A DNA stretch of 56,282 bases, taken from the NCBI RefSeq assembly GCF_900188345.1, contig NZ_FZOD01000064.1, forward strand, positions 1 through 56,282, read 5' to 3'. The DNA is from Streptosporangium subroseum (GTDB lineage: Bacteria; Actinomycetota; Actinomycetes; Streptosporangiales; Streptosporangiaceae). Shown piece by piece: positions 15,805 to 25,584 of the stretch; positions within the stretch are counted from its first letter, which is position 1, and the number at the start of each line of letters is the position of its first letter. Position numbers and translations under genes: made by a program. The notes beneath the pieces are model-generated. The model saw only the letters and a list, made by a program, of their open reading frames with translations, was not told where the DNA came from and made no database searches.

Positions 15805-16889
15805 CCTTGCTCCTTCAGTTTGAGCTGAGCGAGAACCTGAGGATTCTGCAACGGCCGGGTGAACCCCACGATGCCGGTCCGTTCCTTGTAAGACGTGACC
15901 TTGATCGGACCACACAGGGTGCACCTGGCCTCGACCATCTTTCCGGGCGAGACCACCATTCCCACGTGCCCGGGGTTGCTCGGGCCCGTACCCGGACCGG
16001 CGTTGAAAAAGACCAGGTCCCCGGCCTGTTCTTCCCCCTCCGGCACGTTCACCCCGAACGGCCACTGGCCGAACGTGGTGCGCGGAATGGTCAGGCCGAC
16101 GCTCCGGTAGGCCATGTAGATGATCCCCGAGCAATCGTAGCCCGCGGGCCCCGTGCCACCCCAGATATAGGGTTTGCCACGCTGGGCCAGCGCGTATTCC
16201 ATGATCCCGGCGACCGTGCCGGTCGGCGCCGCCTCCAGCAGGGTCTCGTCGCAGACCCCCTGTGCCTGCGGCGGGACACTGACCGCACCGTCCTTGGCGT
16301 ACTTGCCGGCGATCTCCATGACCTGGTCCACGTACCACCAGGCCCGGTTGTAGATGAAGAGCGAGCGCCGCACATCCTCCGGCGCGCCGTTCCGCTTGAG
16401 CATCTTCGCCGCGCCTAGGATGGCGTCTGCCGGGTTGTACACGTCGGCCCAGCCGTCTCCGTCGCCGTCGGAGGCGTAACCGTTGAACTGAGACGGGATT
16501 TTGATCTTTGCCTTGCCGCCCCACGTGCTGATCAGAAACTGCATCGGCCCGGCGGCGCCGGCGGAGTTGGTGCCGCTCTGCACTCCGGGCAGCGTGGAAC
16601 GGCCGTGGTTAGTCTCGCGCTTGCCGACCCCGGCGAGCACGTTCCACTGCACGCCGACCTTCTTGCCCTGCTCGCGATAGAGCTTCAGATACTCCTCGGG
16701 GATGTCGGACGTCGCGGTCTCGGACTCGTTGTCCGCGGCCTGAGCGTTCTCCTCACAGTCGGCCGCCTGGCCGCCGGTGAGGGCCGGGAAGCTGCTCATC
16801 ATCAGCATCGGCGCCATGACCAGCGTGATCAGGCAGAGCGCCGCCACGGCGAAGATGAGCACGAGGCGGATCTTCCTGCTGTCCGTCAT
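15801..16889 (-). CDS. Bifunctional wall hydrolase: lytic transglycosylase plus NlpC/P60 (TcpG/VirB1-like)
   Basis: 362 residues. An N-terminal membrane anchor (about 7-30) leads to an SLT/lysozyme-like domain (about 75-200) with catalytic Glu92 in GKRETNHG and the AAGPMQFLISTW motif, including a DGDGDGWADVYNP loop. A C-terminal NlpC/P60 peptidase (about 225-345) has Cys253 in GYDCSG and His308 in GHVGMV. Such two-headed hydrolases (TcpG, CwlT) open the peptidoglycan for Gram-positive type IV secretion. It starts 13 bases after the upstream gene and overlaps the Nudix start. Confidence 0.93.
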   Translation of the reverse strand: MTDSRKIRLVLIFAVAALCLITLVMAPMLMMSSFPALTGGQAADCEENAQAADNESETATSDIPEEYLKLYREQGKKVGVQWNVLAGVGKRETNHGRSTLPGVQSGTNSAGAAGPMQFLISTWGGKAKIKIPSQFNGYASDGDGDGWADVYNPADAILGAAKMLKRNGAPEDVRRSLFIYNRAWWYVDQVMEIAGKYAKDGAVSVPPQAQGVCDETLLEAAPTGTVAGIMEYALAQRGKPYIWGGTGPAGYDCSGIIYMAYRSVGLTIPRTTFGQWPFGVNVPEGEEQAGDLVFFNAGPGTGPSNPGHVGMVVSPGKMVEARCTLCGPIKVTSYKERTGIVGFTRPLQNPQVLAQLKLKEQG

Positions 16890-16902
16890 ACGATTCCGCC
16901 GT

Positions 16903-17574
16903 TCATTCCGTCCCGCCGGTCTCCGAGGGCTGGTCGTCTCCCTCCTGGCCGGAGTCCGCCGGCTGCAGGTCGTGGACCCGCCAGTCGGTGCCGACCTCGA
17001 TGAGCGTGACGGCGTACTCCTCGACCCGTTCCTTGGCCCCGCTCTTGGCCGTGACGTTCTGGATGCCGACGACCACGAAGACCACCGAGGCGCTGTTCAC
17101 CTGCCGGATCTCCTTCACCCGCGCCGTCCCGACGGAGACGACCTGGTCGGCCTTGTTCGCCTCGACGGTGCCCGGCGAGGTGACCGTGCGCAGCAGCACC
17201 TCGGCGAACTCGTTCGTGGTGTAACCCTCCAGCCGGCTCCCGTAGGTCGCCGGGTCCTCGTCGTAGCTGAACGTGCCGTACTCGGCCGTGAACCGCTGGG
17301 CGTAGTCGGCGGCGGCGGCCAGCTCCTGCTTGGTCATCGGCAGGTAGGAGTAGACGTCGAAGGGCGCGTTGCTGGCCGTCGCCGACGGGCGCGGAGCCGC
17401 CGCGCTCACCTGCTCCTGCGATCCGAGCACGGTACGGCCCACGCCCGCCGGTTCGGCCGAATCCCGCTGCTCGTCGCCGGAACCCGACCCCATGGTCAGA
17501 TAGATCCCGACCGCGGCGAGCATCACCACCAGCGCCGCGAAGACGAGTCCGCGCCGGTTGCCGCCTTCGTTCAT
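16903..17574 (-). CDS. Single-pass membrane protein, probable VirB8-like (NTF2 fold)
   Basis: 223 residues. One N-terminal transmembrane helix (about 9-27) is followed by a disordered stretch and an extracytoplasmic domain (about 70-200). Helical then beta-rich predicted pattern (DYAQRFTAEYGTFSY; then RVKEIRQVNSASVVFVVV; VTLIEVGTDWRV) resembles the NTF2-like domains of VirB8 and TcpC. No motif is diagnostic, so this is inference from topology and from position between the VirB6 and wall-hydrolase genes. Start ATG lies three bases after the VirB6 stop with no strong ribosome site, indicating translational coupling. Confidence 0.7.
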   Translation of the reverse strand: MNEGGNRRGLVFAALVVMLAAVGIYLTMGSGSGDEQRDSAEPAGVGRTVLGSQEQVSAAAPRPSATASNAPFDVYSYLPMTKQELAAAADYAQRFTAEYGTFSYDEDPATYGSRLEGYTTNEFAEVLLRTVTSPGTVEANKADQVVSVGTARVKEIRQVNSASVVFVVVGIQNVTAKSGAKERVEEYAVTLIEVGTDWRVHDLQPADSGQEGDDQPSETGGTE

Positions 17575-17577
17575 CCG

Positions 17578-20151
17578 TCAGTCCTTGCTACGAGGGCGAA
17601 GCCAGAACGGCGCGGCCGCCTCGTCGGCCTCCCTGCCTCGTTCCGACCGCTTGGGCACCCAGAGCGGAGGCGCCTCGGACCTGTCCGGACGCCCGGCCCC
17701 GTTGTCTCTCGAAGAGCCGCCGAACGGGCTGCTTCCCGACCTCGAGGAGCCGCCCGAACCGCCCGAGCCGCCGCCGAAGACGCTCCCGCCGGACCTGGAG
17801 GAGCCCCGGGAGCCGCCGTTCTGCGATCCCGAGCCGGAGCCGCCTCTCGACGAACCGGATTCCGGACGGCGCGGACCGCCGCCCCCGAAGATGCTTCCGC
17901 CCGACCGGCCGCCCCCCGAGGAGGGCGCGAAGGACCTGCCACCCGAGGAAGGAGCCGAAGACCTGCCGCCCGAGGAGGGCGCCGAGGATCTGCCGCCGGA
18001 GGAGGGAGCGGACGGCCTGCCACCCGAGGAGGGGGCCGCGGAGGATCCGCCGCCCGACCCCGAGCTGCCCTGGGGGGCCCAGCCGCCGCCGGAGCGACCG
18101 CCGAACCAGCCGCCCCCGCTCCGCGTGGGAGAACCTCCCGACCTGGTCGGAGGTGTGCCGCCCGCCTTACCCGCGCCGGAGAGGTTGAGCGGTGGCGCCG
18201 CGCCGGGGCGCGCCGCGGTCACCGGACGACCGGTGGCCTTGCGCCGGCCACCCGCCTGCGCGTCGGTGTCCAGCGGCGCCGGCTGCGCGCCGGTCGGAAC
18301 GCGGGCGCCCGAGGGTGTGCCCGTCGCCGAGACGCCGCCGCCCTCCTCGCCGCGGACCTTGCCCTGGGCGACCGTGGCGGCCGCCGTGGCGACGGAGGCG
18401 CCGCCGGCGATCGCCGCCGCCTGCAGCACGGGCTCCGCCTTCCGCATGCCCCACCGGCCCGCCCTGGCCGCCGCGACCGGTGGCAGCACGCCCGCCGCCC
18501 GCTGCAGGGTCGGAGCGCTGGCCGCGTCGCCCAGCATCCGGGTGGTGAGCGTGTGCCCGTCCATGGACGAGAACAGGTGCTGGAACGGCCGCCGGTAGAA
18601 GAACACCGCGATCGTCAGCAGCGCCATGAACATGACCTGCATGCCCCACGGCATCGCCATGGAGATGATCAGCGCGTATCCGTATATCAGCAGGCCCAGG
18701 ACGAGGGCCAGCACCGCCTGCCTGAGCAGTGTGCCGACCACCATCTCGACCCAGCGCATGGCGATGATGCGGCCGGACCCCGGATGGACGCCAATCAACA
18801 GGAAGACCGGCGCGAGGATCAGCAACAGCAGGAACCCGACCTTGAGCGCCAGCAGCGAGATCGCCACCAGGAAGATCAGCAGCCCGGCGATCAGCGCGGC
18901 CATCAGCGCGCCGATCGCGACTCCCAGCCGGTTCGTCCAGTCCTTGCCCTGGAAGAGGAAGAAGATCGGGGTGTTCTGCAGCTTGTCCGCGACCTCCGTC
19001 TGGTACCGCGCCTGGTGGGCGCTGGTGCCGAGGGTCTCGGTGGCCTTCATCTCGGTCGCGTCGAGCGCCTGGATGCCCAGCAGCGTGGCCCCGAACGTCT
19101 TCACCACGGGGGCGTTGGCGTCGGCCGTGCCGAACTCGCCCATCAGCCACGGCTTGCAGACCAGGATCGACCAGAGCGCGTCGGCGTTCTGGTCGACGCC
19201 GGGCGTGCCCTGCTGACCGTATCCGCCGGCCTTGGGCTGGGGGTTGGTATCGCCCTCGCCCGGCAGGCAGGTCGCCCCGCCTGCGCCGGGAAGTCCGGAG
19301 AAGGCGGAGTTGACGACCTCGCCGGTCGCGTCGGTCACGGTCTTGCCGAGTCCGGTGAAGTCGCCGGGGCGGCTGAAGAACCAGACCGCCACGGTGACCG
19401 CGAGGACCATCCAGATGACGCCCTCGGCGGTCGTGGTCGCACGTTTGCGGATCAGGCCGTACCAGGCCAGCCAGATGGCCCCGAGGATCACGATCGGCCG
19501 CAGGAAGGGCCAGTACAGGGCGTCGGACAGGCGGGTCACGATGTCGTCGACGACGTTTTTGATCGACTCCAGCGGGCCCTCGGTGGCCGCGGCCTGGTAG
19601 GTGGTGATGGTCAGCCGGTCGAGGGCCTTGGCCCAGGAGAAGACCGTGTTGGCCATCGCGTTGCCCATCACCGCGGCGACGTCGTCACAGCCGAGCAGGT
19701 GGGTGTGCCAGAACTGGCCGCTCATGCCGTATCTGGCGTAGTTGCCCTCCGTGGCGGGGTCGGGTGCCGCCGGGGCGGCAACGGCCGGGGCGCCCGGTTT
19801 GGGCACGTCCGGAGGCGGCGGCTGGAGCAGGCCGTCCACGCCTCCGCCGACGACCTCGGGAGCGAGGTCCGGCGAGAGGTCGCAGGGCGCGGCGGCGACG
19901 GCGGTGGAGGTTTCCGCAGGGAGCACCAGCGGCACCACGAGAAAGGCGGACAGAGCCACCAGCCCGATGGCGATCCGCCTGCCCAGCCGTCCCTTGCGGG
20001 AGCGCTTCGGCCCGCTGCCGGGCCTCGGCCCTCCGCCCGGGTCCTTCGACCCCTTGCGGGGCCGAAGGATTCCGACCAAGCCCTTCAGCCCCTCACCGGG
20101 ACCCTTCGGCCCTCTGCCTAAACCCCTCAGCCCTTTGCGGGAGCTCTTCAT
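17578..20151 (-). CDS. VirB6/TrbL-like polytopic secretion protein (TcpH-like)
   Basis: 857 residues. A basic Gly/Lys-rich N-terminus (1-58) precedes a hydrophobic segment (about 60-78), an extracellular Pro-rich region, and several transmembrane helices (about 217-234, 245-260, 411-455, 470-500, 503-518). These resemble the core channel proteins TrbL/VirB6 and TcpH. The last 250 residues are Ser/Gly/Arg-rich, including five copies of a nine-residue SSGGRSSAP-type repeat encoded by 27-base units near 17930-18060. ATG overlaps the VirB4 stop (ATGA). The cytoplasmic low-complexity tail is longer than usual for the family. Confidence 0.85.
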   Translation of the reverse strand: MKSSRKGLRGLGRGPKGPGEGLKGLVGILRPRKGSKDPGGGPRPGSGPKRSRKGRLGRRIAIGLVALSAFLVVPLVLPAETSTAVAAAPCDLSPDLAPEVVGGGVDGLLQPPPPDVPKPGAPAVAAPAAPDPATEGNYARYGMSGQFWHTHLLGCDDVAAVMGNAMANTVFSWAKALDRLTITTYQAAATEGPLESIKNVVDDIVTRLSDALYWPFLRPIVILGAIWLAWYGLIRKRATTTAEGVIWMVLAVTVAVWFFSRPGDFTGLGKTVTDATGEVVNSAFSGLPGAGGATCLPGEGDTNPQPKAGGYGQQGTPGVDQNADALWSILVCKPWLMGEFGTADANAPVVKTFGATLLGIQALDATEMKATETLGTSAHQARYQTEVADKLQNTPIFFLFQGKDWTNRLGVAIGALMAALIAGLLIFLVAISLLALKVGFLLLLILAPVFLLIGVHPGSGRIIAMRWVEMVVGTLLRQAVLALVLGLLIYGYALIISMAMPWGMQVMFMALLTIAVFFYRRPFQHLFSSMDGHTLTTRMLGDAASAPTLQRAAGVLPPVAAARAGRWGMRKAEPVLQAAAIAGGASVATAAATVAQGKVRGEEGGGVSATGTPSGARVPTGAQPAPLDTDAQAGGRRKATGRPVTAARPGAAPPLNLSGAGKAGGTPPTRSGGSPTRSGGGWFGGRSGGGWAPQGSSGSGGGSSAAPSSGGRPSAPSSGGRSSAPSSGGRSSAPSSGGRSFAPSSGGGRSGGSIFGGGGPRRPESGSSRGGSGSGSQNGGSRGSSRSGGSVFGGGSGGSGGSSRSGSSPFGGSSRDNGAGRPDRSEAPPLWVPKRSERGREADEAAAPFWLRPRSKD

Positions 20152-22640
20152 GACCGCACCTCCAGCGCCGCAGCCCCCGGCCTACTGACTCTGTCTCCCC
20201 CGAGCAGATCATGCACGTTCTCATCTGGTTTGTCGTGGGTCGGATTCGTATCGAGCCAGCGCAGCAGGTCGTCGGAGATGAGGTCCACTCCGATACGGCC
20301 CGCGCGACCGTCCAGATCCCGGAAGACGCACTCGCCGTTGCCCAGCGAGCGCAGCACCGCCTTGTGCTCCTCGGAGGGTTCGACCCCGAGCAGCGCCATC
20401 ACGTGCTCCACCTCGACCCGCTCGGTGGACCGGAACGCGAACACCGAGGAGAGGCAGTTCGTCACCTGCTCGCTCAGCAGGTCGCCGGCGTTCTGCGAGA
20501 CCAGGACCAGCGCGGTGTTGCGGGAACGACCCATCCGGCTCACCTCGGGCACCAGCTTGGCGCCCTCGGGAGTGGAGGTGATCGCCCACGCCTCGTCCAG
20601 GAAGATCGCCTTGGGTGTCCGCCGGTCCAGGCCGTTCATCAGGCCCCGCGCGAACTGCGCGACCAGATAGAGCAGCGCCACCGACAGCCGCTGCTCGTAG
20701 GAGTAGTCGTCGCGGCCGGTGGAGGCGTCGGGAAGGGTCAGTCCGCCGAGGGTGAAGACCGTGGTCCAGCCCTCGGTGTCGATCTGGTCGCCGCCGGAGG
20801 GGTCGAAACAGAGCCGGGCGAGATGCATCTCCGACATCGAGCGGAGCACCGCGCCCAGGTTCTTCGAGGCGGCGTCCTCGGTGTGCTCCAGGAAGTCGAC
20901 GACCTTGCCCAGCGAGGGGTCCTCGGCGTTCGAGACCGCCGCGACCGCCTGGATCATGGCCGACTCGCGCTCCTCCGACATGCGCGGCAGCAGCAGACGC
21001 AGGGTCTCGGTGGCCATCGTCTTCTTGGCCGCGAGGTCGTCGCCGAACGAGAACGGATCGAGCAGGCCCGGCGCGGCCGAACCGAGAGGGATGATCCGCG
21101 CCTTCCTTCCCCGCTTCTGCAGCAGCTGCACCAGGGAGTCGGCGTCGCCCTTGGGGTCGATGACCGCGATCGTCACACCGCGCAGCGCCATCTGATAGAT
21201 CATCAGCAGCGCCAGCGTGGTCTTGCCGCCGCCCGGCTCACCGGTGATCGCGATGGCCGTCGGCCGGTTGCGCGTGGCCGCCACCAGCGGGTCGAAGTGC
21301 ACGATGCTCCGGGCACGGCCCAGGCTCTCCCCGATGTACGGTCCCATCCAGCCGGCCTTGCTCTCGTCGACCCGGTCTCCCAGGTCGACGGTGGCGGTCG
21401 CCATGCCGCCCGCGATGGTGCGCAGCGGCTGCCGCTGGGCGTAGGCGTTGACCCGGACCTTCTCGCCCGGCAGGGTCTCGCAGAACAGCGAGAACTGGTC
21501 ACCCGTGGAGCTGACGATGTCGATGCCCATGTCGCGGTAGTGCTCCACGACCGCCTCGACCCGCTGCACGCAGATCTCCTCGGTCGGGGCGGACACGATC
21601 AGCCGGTGCCAGCCGTACACGAACGGCAGGCGCTCCTTGGTGATGCCGTGTTCGAGCATCCTGGCCGCGTCGATCTGCTCGGCCAGTGCCAGCGGCGCCT
21701 CCGCTCCCGCCTCCCGGATGTGGATGTCCATGTCACGGGCGTGGGCGAGCTTGCGCGCCACGTCCTTGCTGGCCTTCACCGGCGGGATCAGCCGCATCCT
21801 TGAGCTGACCTCCACGGGGAAGGGCATCTGGTCGGCGAAGTGCATCCACGGCTCGCCGTCGGGGAACGGCATGAGGTCGGGGAACCGGGCGAAGGACAGG
21901 TGCGCGACGTAGGAGTCGCCGTACGGCTGCTCGATCCGCAGCAGCGACCTGCCGTTGTGGATCTGCCCCTCGACCAGGGACTCGATCTCGCCCCTGCCCC
22001 ACCGCCGCTTGGGACTGGCCGAGGTCGGCGGGTCGCCCAGGGATCCGGTCGCGGCATGCTGGAACAGCCAGGCGATCTCGGCGGAGGTCGCGTGCCTGGC
22101 GTACAGGGCGCTGGACGACAGCGCCCTGCCGAGCCGCTCCGCCTGGTCGGTCCACTTGGTGATCTCGGCCGTCGGGACGTGGTCGTCCTCGATGCCCAGG
22201 GCCTTCTCGCTGCGCTGGTAGAAGCCCAGGAGCTGGGAGAGCACTCCCTCACCCAGCTGCCGCCCGCGGGCGCCGAGCCGTACGCCGAGGTAGACCTCCT
22301 TGCTCCAGAAGTCCTTGGCCCAGACGTGCCGGTACATCTCCTCGAGGTAGTCGCGCCAGCCGGCGCCCTCGTCGGAGGTGGAGTTCAGGGCCATCGCCCA
22401 CTCGGCCGCCGGGTAGGTGCGGTGCGCCACACGCAGGTGAACCTCCGCGTCCGGCATCCGGATGGTGGCCAGCGCGATCGTGATGTTGGTGGCCAGAGCC
22501 TCCCGCTCCTCGGGCGTGATGAACTCGTAGCTCACGGTCGGCAGCCGGAAGTAGGCCCACACCGACGATTCGGTCAGCAGGATCCGGTCGTCGAAATATC
22601 GGACGGCGAGGCGATTGCTCGCCCGCGACGCACGGCTCAC
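20148..22640 (-). CDS. VirB4-family secretion ATPase (TcpF-like)
   Basis: 830 residues. An N-terminal VirB4 domain (about 1-430) is followed by the motor domain. Walker A GEPGGGKTT ends with Lys473-Thr474, and Walker B KAIFLDEAW has Asp682-Glu683. It also has the conserved GRSRNTALVLVSQN segment. VirB4 ATPases energise pilus or channel assembly in type IV secretion. GTG start with GGAGG four bases upstream, 106 bases after the TcpE-MinD gene. No second ATPase of the coupling-protein type (VirD4/TcpA) is found in the window. Confidence 0.95.
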   Translation of the reverse strand: MSRASRASNRLAVRYFDDRILLTESSVWAYFRLPTVSYEFITPEEREALATNITIALATIRMPDAEVHLRVAHRTYPAAEWAMALNSTSDEGAGWRDYLEEMYRHVWAKDFWSKEVYLGVRLGARGRQLGEGVLSQLLGFYQRSEKALGIEDDHVPTAEITKWTDQAERLGRALSSSALYARHATSAEIAWLFQHAATGSLGDPPTSASPKRRWGRGEIESLVEGQIHNGRSLLRIEQPYGDSYVAHLSFARFPDLMPFPDGEPWMHFADQMPFPVEVSSRMRLIPPVKASKDVARKLAHARDMDIHIREAGAEAPLALAEQIDAARMLEHGITKERLPFVYGWHRLIVSAPTEEICVQRVEAVVEHYRDMGIDIVSSTGDQFSLFCETLPGEKVRVNAYAQRQPLRTIAGGMATATVDLGDRVDESKAGWMGPYIGESLGRARSIVHFDPLVAATRNRPTAIAITGEPGGGKTTLALLMIYQMALRGVTIAVIDPKGDADSLVQLLQKRGRKARIIPLGSAAPGLLDPFSFGDDLAAKKTMATETLRLLLPRMSEERESAMIQAVAAVSNAEDPSLGKVVDFLEHTEDAASKNLGAVLRSMSEMHLARLCFDPSGGDQIDTEGWTTVFTLGGLTLPDASTGRDDYSYEQRLSVALLYLVAQFARGLMNGLDRRTPKAIFLDEAWAITSTPEGAKLVPEVSRMGRSRNTALVLVSQNAGDLLSEQVTNCLSSVFAFRSTERVEVEHVMALLGVEPSEEHKAVLRSLGNGECVFRDLDGRAGRIGVDLISDDLLRWLDTNPTHDKPDENVHDLLGGDRVSRPGAAALEVRS

Positions 22641-22746
22641 CCGACCTCCTCGGTCGACCGTACGGCCGGACCTTCGTGCCTGCCGCTTCGCCCACTCACC
22701 TGGATCTCGTCACGCCCGTCCACCACATCTCCTCGTGCCCGGGGGA

Positions 22747-25536
22747 TCACTGAGCTAATTCCTCCTCGCTGGGTCGAGCCGTCTGCACCGCACCGAAGCC
22801 CGCCACCACGACCCCGGCCAGGGCGAGATACGCCCGGCGGCCCGGCGTGCGCAGGTGGGACGGCTCCACCCTGTCGGATCTGCCGGGGGCCAGCTCGTCC
22901 TCCCAGGGCACCCGTACGATCGCCCGGCACCTGCCCCGCGCGACCGCCTCCGCCTGCTCCACATCGCCCATGCTGCGGCGGCTCACCCCGTTGACGACCA
23001 TGATTGCCCGTTGGCGGAGGTCCGCGCAGCCGTGTCCGTCAAGCCACTCGTAGGTCATGGCCACCGCGTCCGGCCCGTCCTCGCTGGCCGGAACGACCAG
23101 GACGAGCTGGTCGGCGTAGGGCAGCACCCGGGCGGCCAGCGCCGCCGCCGGGTCCATGACCATCAGCTTGTAGTGCCGGTCCAGCATGTCCATGGTCTGG
23201 CCGAGCCGCCGGTCGGAGAAGAGCGAGCGGTCGGAGAGCCGCTGCTCGGCACCGGCGTCGGCGTCTCCGGCGAGGACCTCGAGACCGGAGGCGCAACGGC
23301 TGGTGTAGGCACGCATGCCCAGGTAACCGTGGACGTTGTCCAGGCCGGTCAGCAGGGAGCTCAGCGTCTCGGGGGACTCGACCTGGATCCGGCTGGACAG
23401 GGCGTGGGTGCCGATGTTCGCGTCGACCGCGAGCACCCGGTCCTCGCGGTATCGGGCGAAGGTGTGGGCGAGCATCAGCGCGGTCGTGGTCTGCCCGGCG
23501 CCGCCGGTGCATCCGAGCACCACCACCCGCCGGCTGCCGCTGAACACCGCCCTGGCCCGCGCCTCGTCGATCTCCGACCCGTCCGTACGGCCTCCGCCTC
23601 CGGGACCGATGACCACCTGGGCCAGCCGCCGCCAGCCGCCGGAGGAGTCACGGCCGACGACCGACTCCACCCGGCGGACCCTGGGCTCCTCGTGCCGGCG
23701 GACACCGGTCTCCTCGTGGCCGGGCCTGGGCACCGGCACCGAGGGCGTCACCGGATCGGCCTTGGCTGCGGACGCCGGAGGAACCGCGCGGATCGACATG
23801 TTCGCCGGCATCCCCGCGGACCGTTCGGAGGGCCACACCTTCGACGTCTCGGCGGGCTTCCCCACCGGCTGCCCCTTGCGATGCTGAGCCCACGCGCTCT
23901 CGTCGGTCTCCGCGGGAGGCCGCCCCTGCTCCGAAGCCCGCAGCCCGACCGGAGCCGGTCCGACGAACCTCGGCACGATGGAGGGGACCGACGGAGCGGA
24001 GGGCCGCTCGACGGGGTCGGGCACGATCGCGGGCCGCTCGGGAGTCTGGCCCGCGGAAGCGCGCTTCGGCACCTGACCACGGAGCTGTGCCGGTGTCCGG
24101 GGCTGCGCCTGGACCGGACCCTGAGCCTGGACCGGCCCCTGCGCCTGGACCTGGCCCTGAGCGTGCGTTTCGGACTGCGCCTGGGCCTGGGTCTGAGCGT
24201 GCGCCTGGACGGGGCCCTGAGCCTGTTCCTGGGAGTGGGCCTGATCCTGAGCTTGCGTTTGGGCCTGAGCTTGGGCCTGTGTCTGAGCCTGGGACTGGGC
24301 TTGAACCGGGATTTTGGTCGGGGCCGGGGCCTCCGCCGGATCCGAGATCCGAGCTGCGGCAGGGGTCTCAACCGGACCGTGACTCGGAGTCCGGCTCGGG
24401 CGCGGGTCCGGAACCTGAGCCGGAGTCACGGCGGCCGGCGAAGGCTGGTCGGGCATGGCCGGAACGCCACGCTCGGCTTCGGCGGAGGCCGCGAGCCGGC
24501 GCAGCCGCTTCAGCGCCTCGGTGCCGATCGGGGCCACCGGGGCGTCCGGAACGACCGACGCGGCAGGAGCCTGCTCACCCGGCGAGGTCGATTCGGCGGG
24601 ATCCTTCTCGCGCGTGGAAGCCGCTTCGGCCGGCACGGCCGGAACCTGCTCGTGCGGCGAAGCCGATACGGCAGGAGCCTGCTCGCGCATGGAAGCCGCT
24701 TCAACCGATACGACGGGAACCTGCTCGCGCGCGGGAGTCGCTTCGAACGACACGGCCGGAACCTGCTCGCGTGGCGGAGCCGGTATGGCCGGAACCGGAT
24801 CAGCCGGAACCTTGAACTGCGCGGCGGGAGCCTGCGGGGCCGGCGGGAGAAAGTTTCTCTCGGCAGGCATCGCGGGCGAAACGGCGGTCCCCGGTAGGGA
24901 TGACACGGAGATGGCGGGAACGATCGGCATGACGGGGGGGAACGTCTCCGGGGAGACGGCCTGGCCGAGAGCCGGAGCGGTGCCCTTGCGAGGGCGGGCC
25001 ACCGTACCCCAGGCGATGCGCTCGCCGGTGACCGGAGCGGCCGTGGCCGCCGCCGCGGCGGCGGCCACGGCAGGACGAACCTCGCGGGCGGAGGCGACGG
25101 CGACGCGCTTGGACTGGGCGTGACGGGCCTTGCGCGAGGCCCTGGCCCGGACCGTGGCCGCCGACTGCGGCGAGGCCTGCCAGACCCGGCCGGTCAACGT
25201 GATCTCGGAGGGTTCGTAGGCGGGAGCCATCCGGCACCAGGTGCGCGGTTCACCCATGTAACGCACTTGGGACTGGAGCAGCTCGGTGAGCCGCTTGCTC
25301 TCGATCACCGGCCGGGTGGAGAGCCAGGTGACGACGCCGGGCGGCACGAGATACACCACGTGCCAGGGCGCGCCGAAGGGCAGGCCGACCAGGTAGAGCA
25401 GCAGCGACCACGGTGCCAGCACGCCCACGAACACACCGATCCAGACAATCGGAAGCGGCATCGGTAGCCGTAGGTCGTACAGCTTGTAGAGCCGCTTCTC
25501 GATCCGCCAGATATTGGTATACGTGGGCAGGTCCAC
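22747..25536 (-). CDS. TcpE-like membrane protein fused to MinD-like ATPase with degenerate Walker A
   Basis: 929 residues. The N-terminus (about 1-110) has two hydrophobic segments (about 27-50, 57-71) with the WRIEKRLYKLYDLRLPMPLP pattern of TcpE proteins. Residues about 150-600 are low complexity: REQVPAVS-type repeats near 245-340 and a (Gln-Ala)n stretch near 412-482. The C-terminal 260 residues are a MinD/ParA-like domain with LAVDAN, LMVMDPAAA and VVNG motifs. Its P-loop reads GCTGGAGQTTT, so the catalytic lysine is Gln682 (codon CAG at 23493-23491). ATP may be bound but not hydrolysed normally. GTG start with strong AAGGAGGAG. The fusion ties a membrane component of the channel to a positioning-type ATPase. 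Confidence 0.88.
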   Translation of the reverse strand: MDLPTYTNIWRIEKRLYKLYDLRLPMPLPIVWIGVFVGVLAPWSLLLYLVGLPFGAPWHVVYLVPPGVVTWLSTRPVIESKRLTELLQSQVRYMGEPRTWCRMAPAYEPSEITLTGRVWQASPQSAATVRARASRKARHAQSKRVAVASAREVRPAVAAAAAAATAAPVTGERIAWGTVARPRKGTAPALGQAVSPETFPPVMPIVPAISVSSLPGTAVSPAMPAERNFLPPAPQAPAAQFKVPADPVPAIPAPPREQVPAVSFEATPAREQVPVVSVEAASMREQAPAVSASPHEQVPAVPAEAASTREKDPAESTSPGEQAPAASVVPDAPVAPIGTEALKRLRRLAASAEAERGVPAMPDQPSPAAVTPAQVPDPRPSRTPSHGPVETPAAARISDPAEAPAPTKIPVQAQSQAQTQAQAQAQTQAQDQAHSQEQAQGPVQAHAQTQAQAQSETHAQGQVQAQGPVQAQGPVQAQPRTPAQLRGQVPKRASAGQTPERPAIVPDPVERPSAPSVPSIVPRFVGPAPVGLRASEQGRPPAETDESAWAQHRKGQPVGKPAETSKVWPSERSAGMPANMSIRAVPPASAAKADPVTPSVPVPRPGHEETGVRRHEEPRVRRVESVVGRDSSGGWRRLAQVVIGPGGGGRTDGSEIDEARARAVFSGSRRVVVLGCTGGAGQTTTALMLAHTFARYREDRVLAVDANIGTHALSSRIQVESPETLSSLLTGLDNVHGYLGMRAYTSRCASGLEVLAGDADAGAEQRLSDRSLFSDRRLGQTMDMLDRHYKLMVMDPAAALAARVLPYADQLVLVVPASEDGPDAVAMTYEWLDGHGCADLRQRAIMVVNGVSRRSMGDVEQAEAVARGRCRAIVRVPWEDELAPGRSDRVEPSHLRTPGRRAYLALAGVVVAGFGAVQTARPSEEELAQ

Positions 25537-25584
25537 GCGCTCCTCCTTTTCCGCCTCTCCTTGTTTGACCGCTCAGACGCGGTC

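Noticed and set aside
16777..20121. 1114-residue plus-strand open frame across the secretion genes
   Set aside because: Shadow of VirB6 and neighbours: composition is Arg/Gly/His without motifs, and the minus strand shows clear domains.
22855..24897. 680-residue plus-strand open frame
   Set aside because: Antisense shadow of tcpE-minD caused by high GC and repeats.
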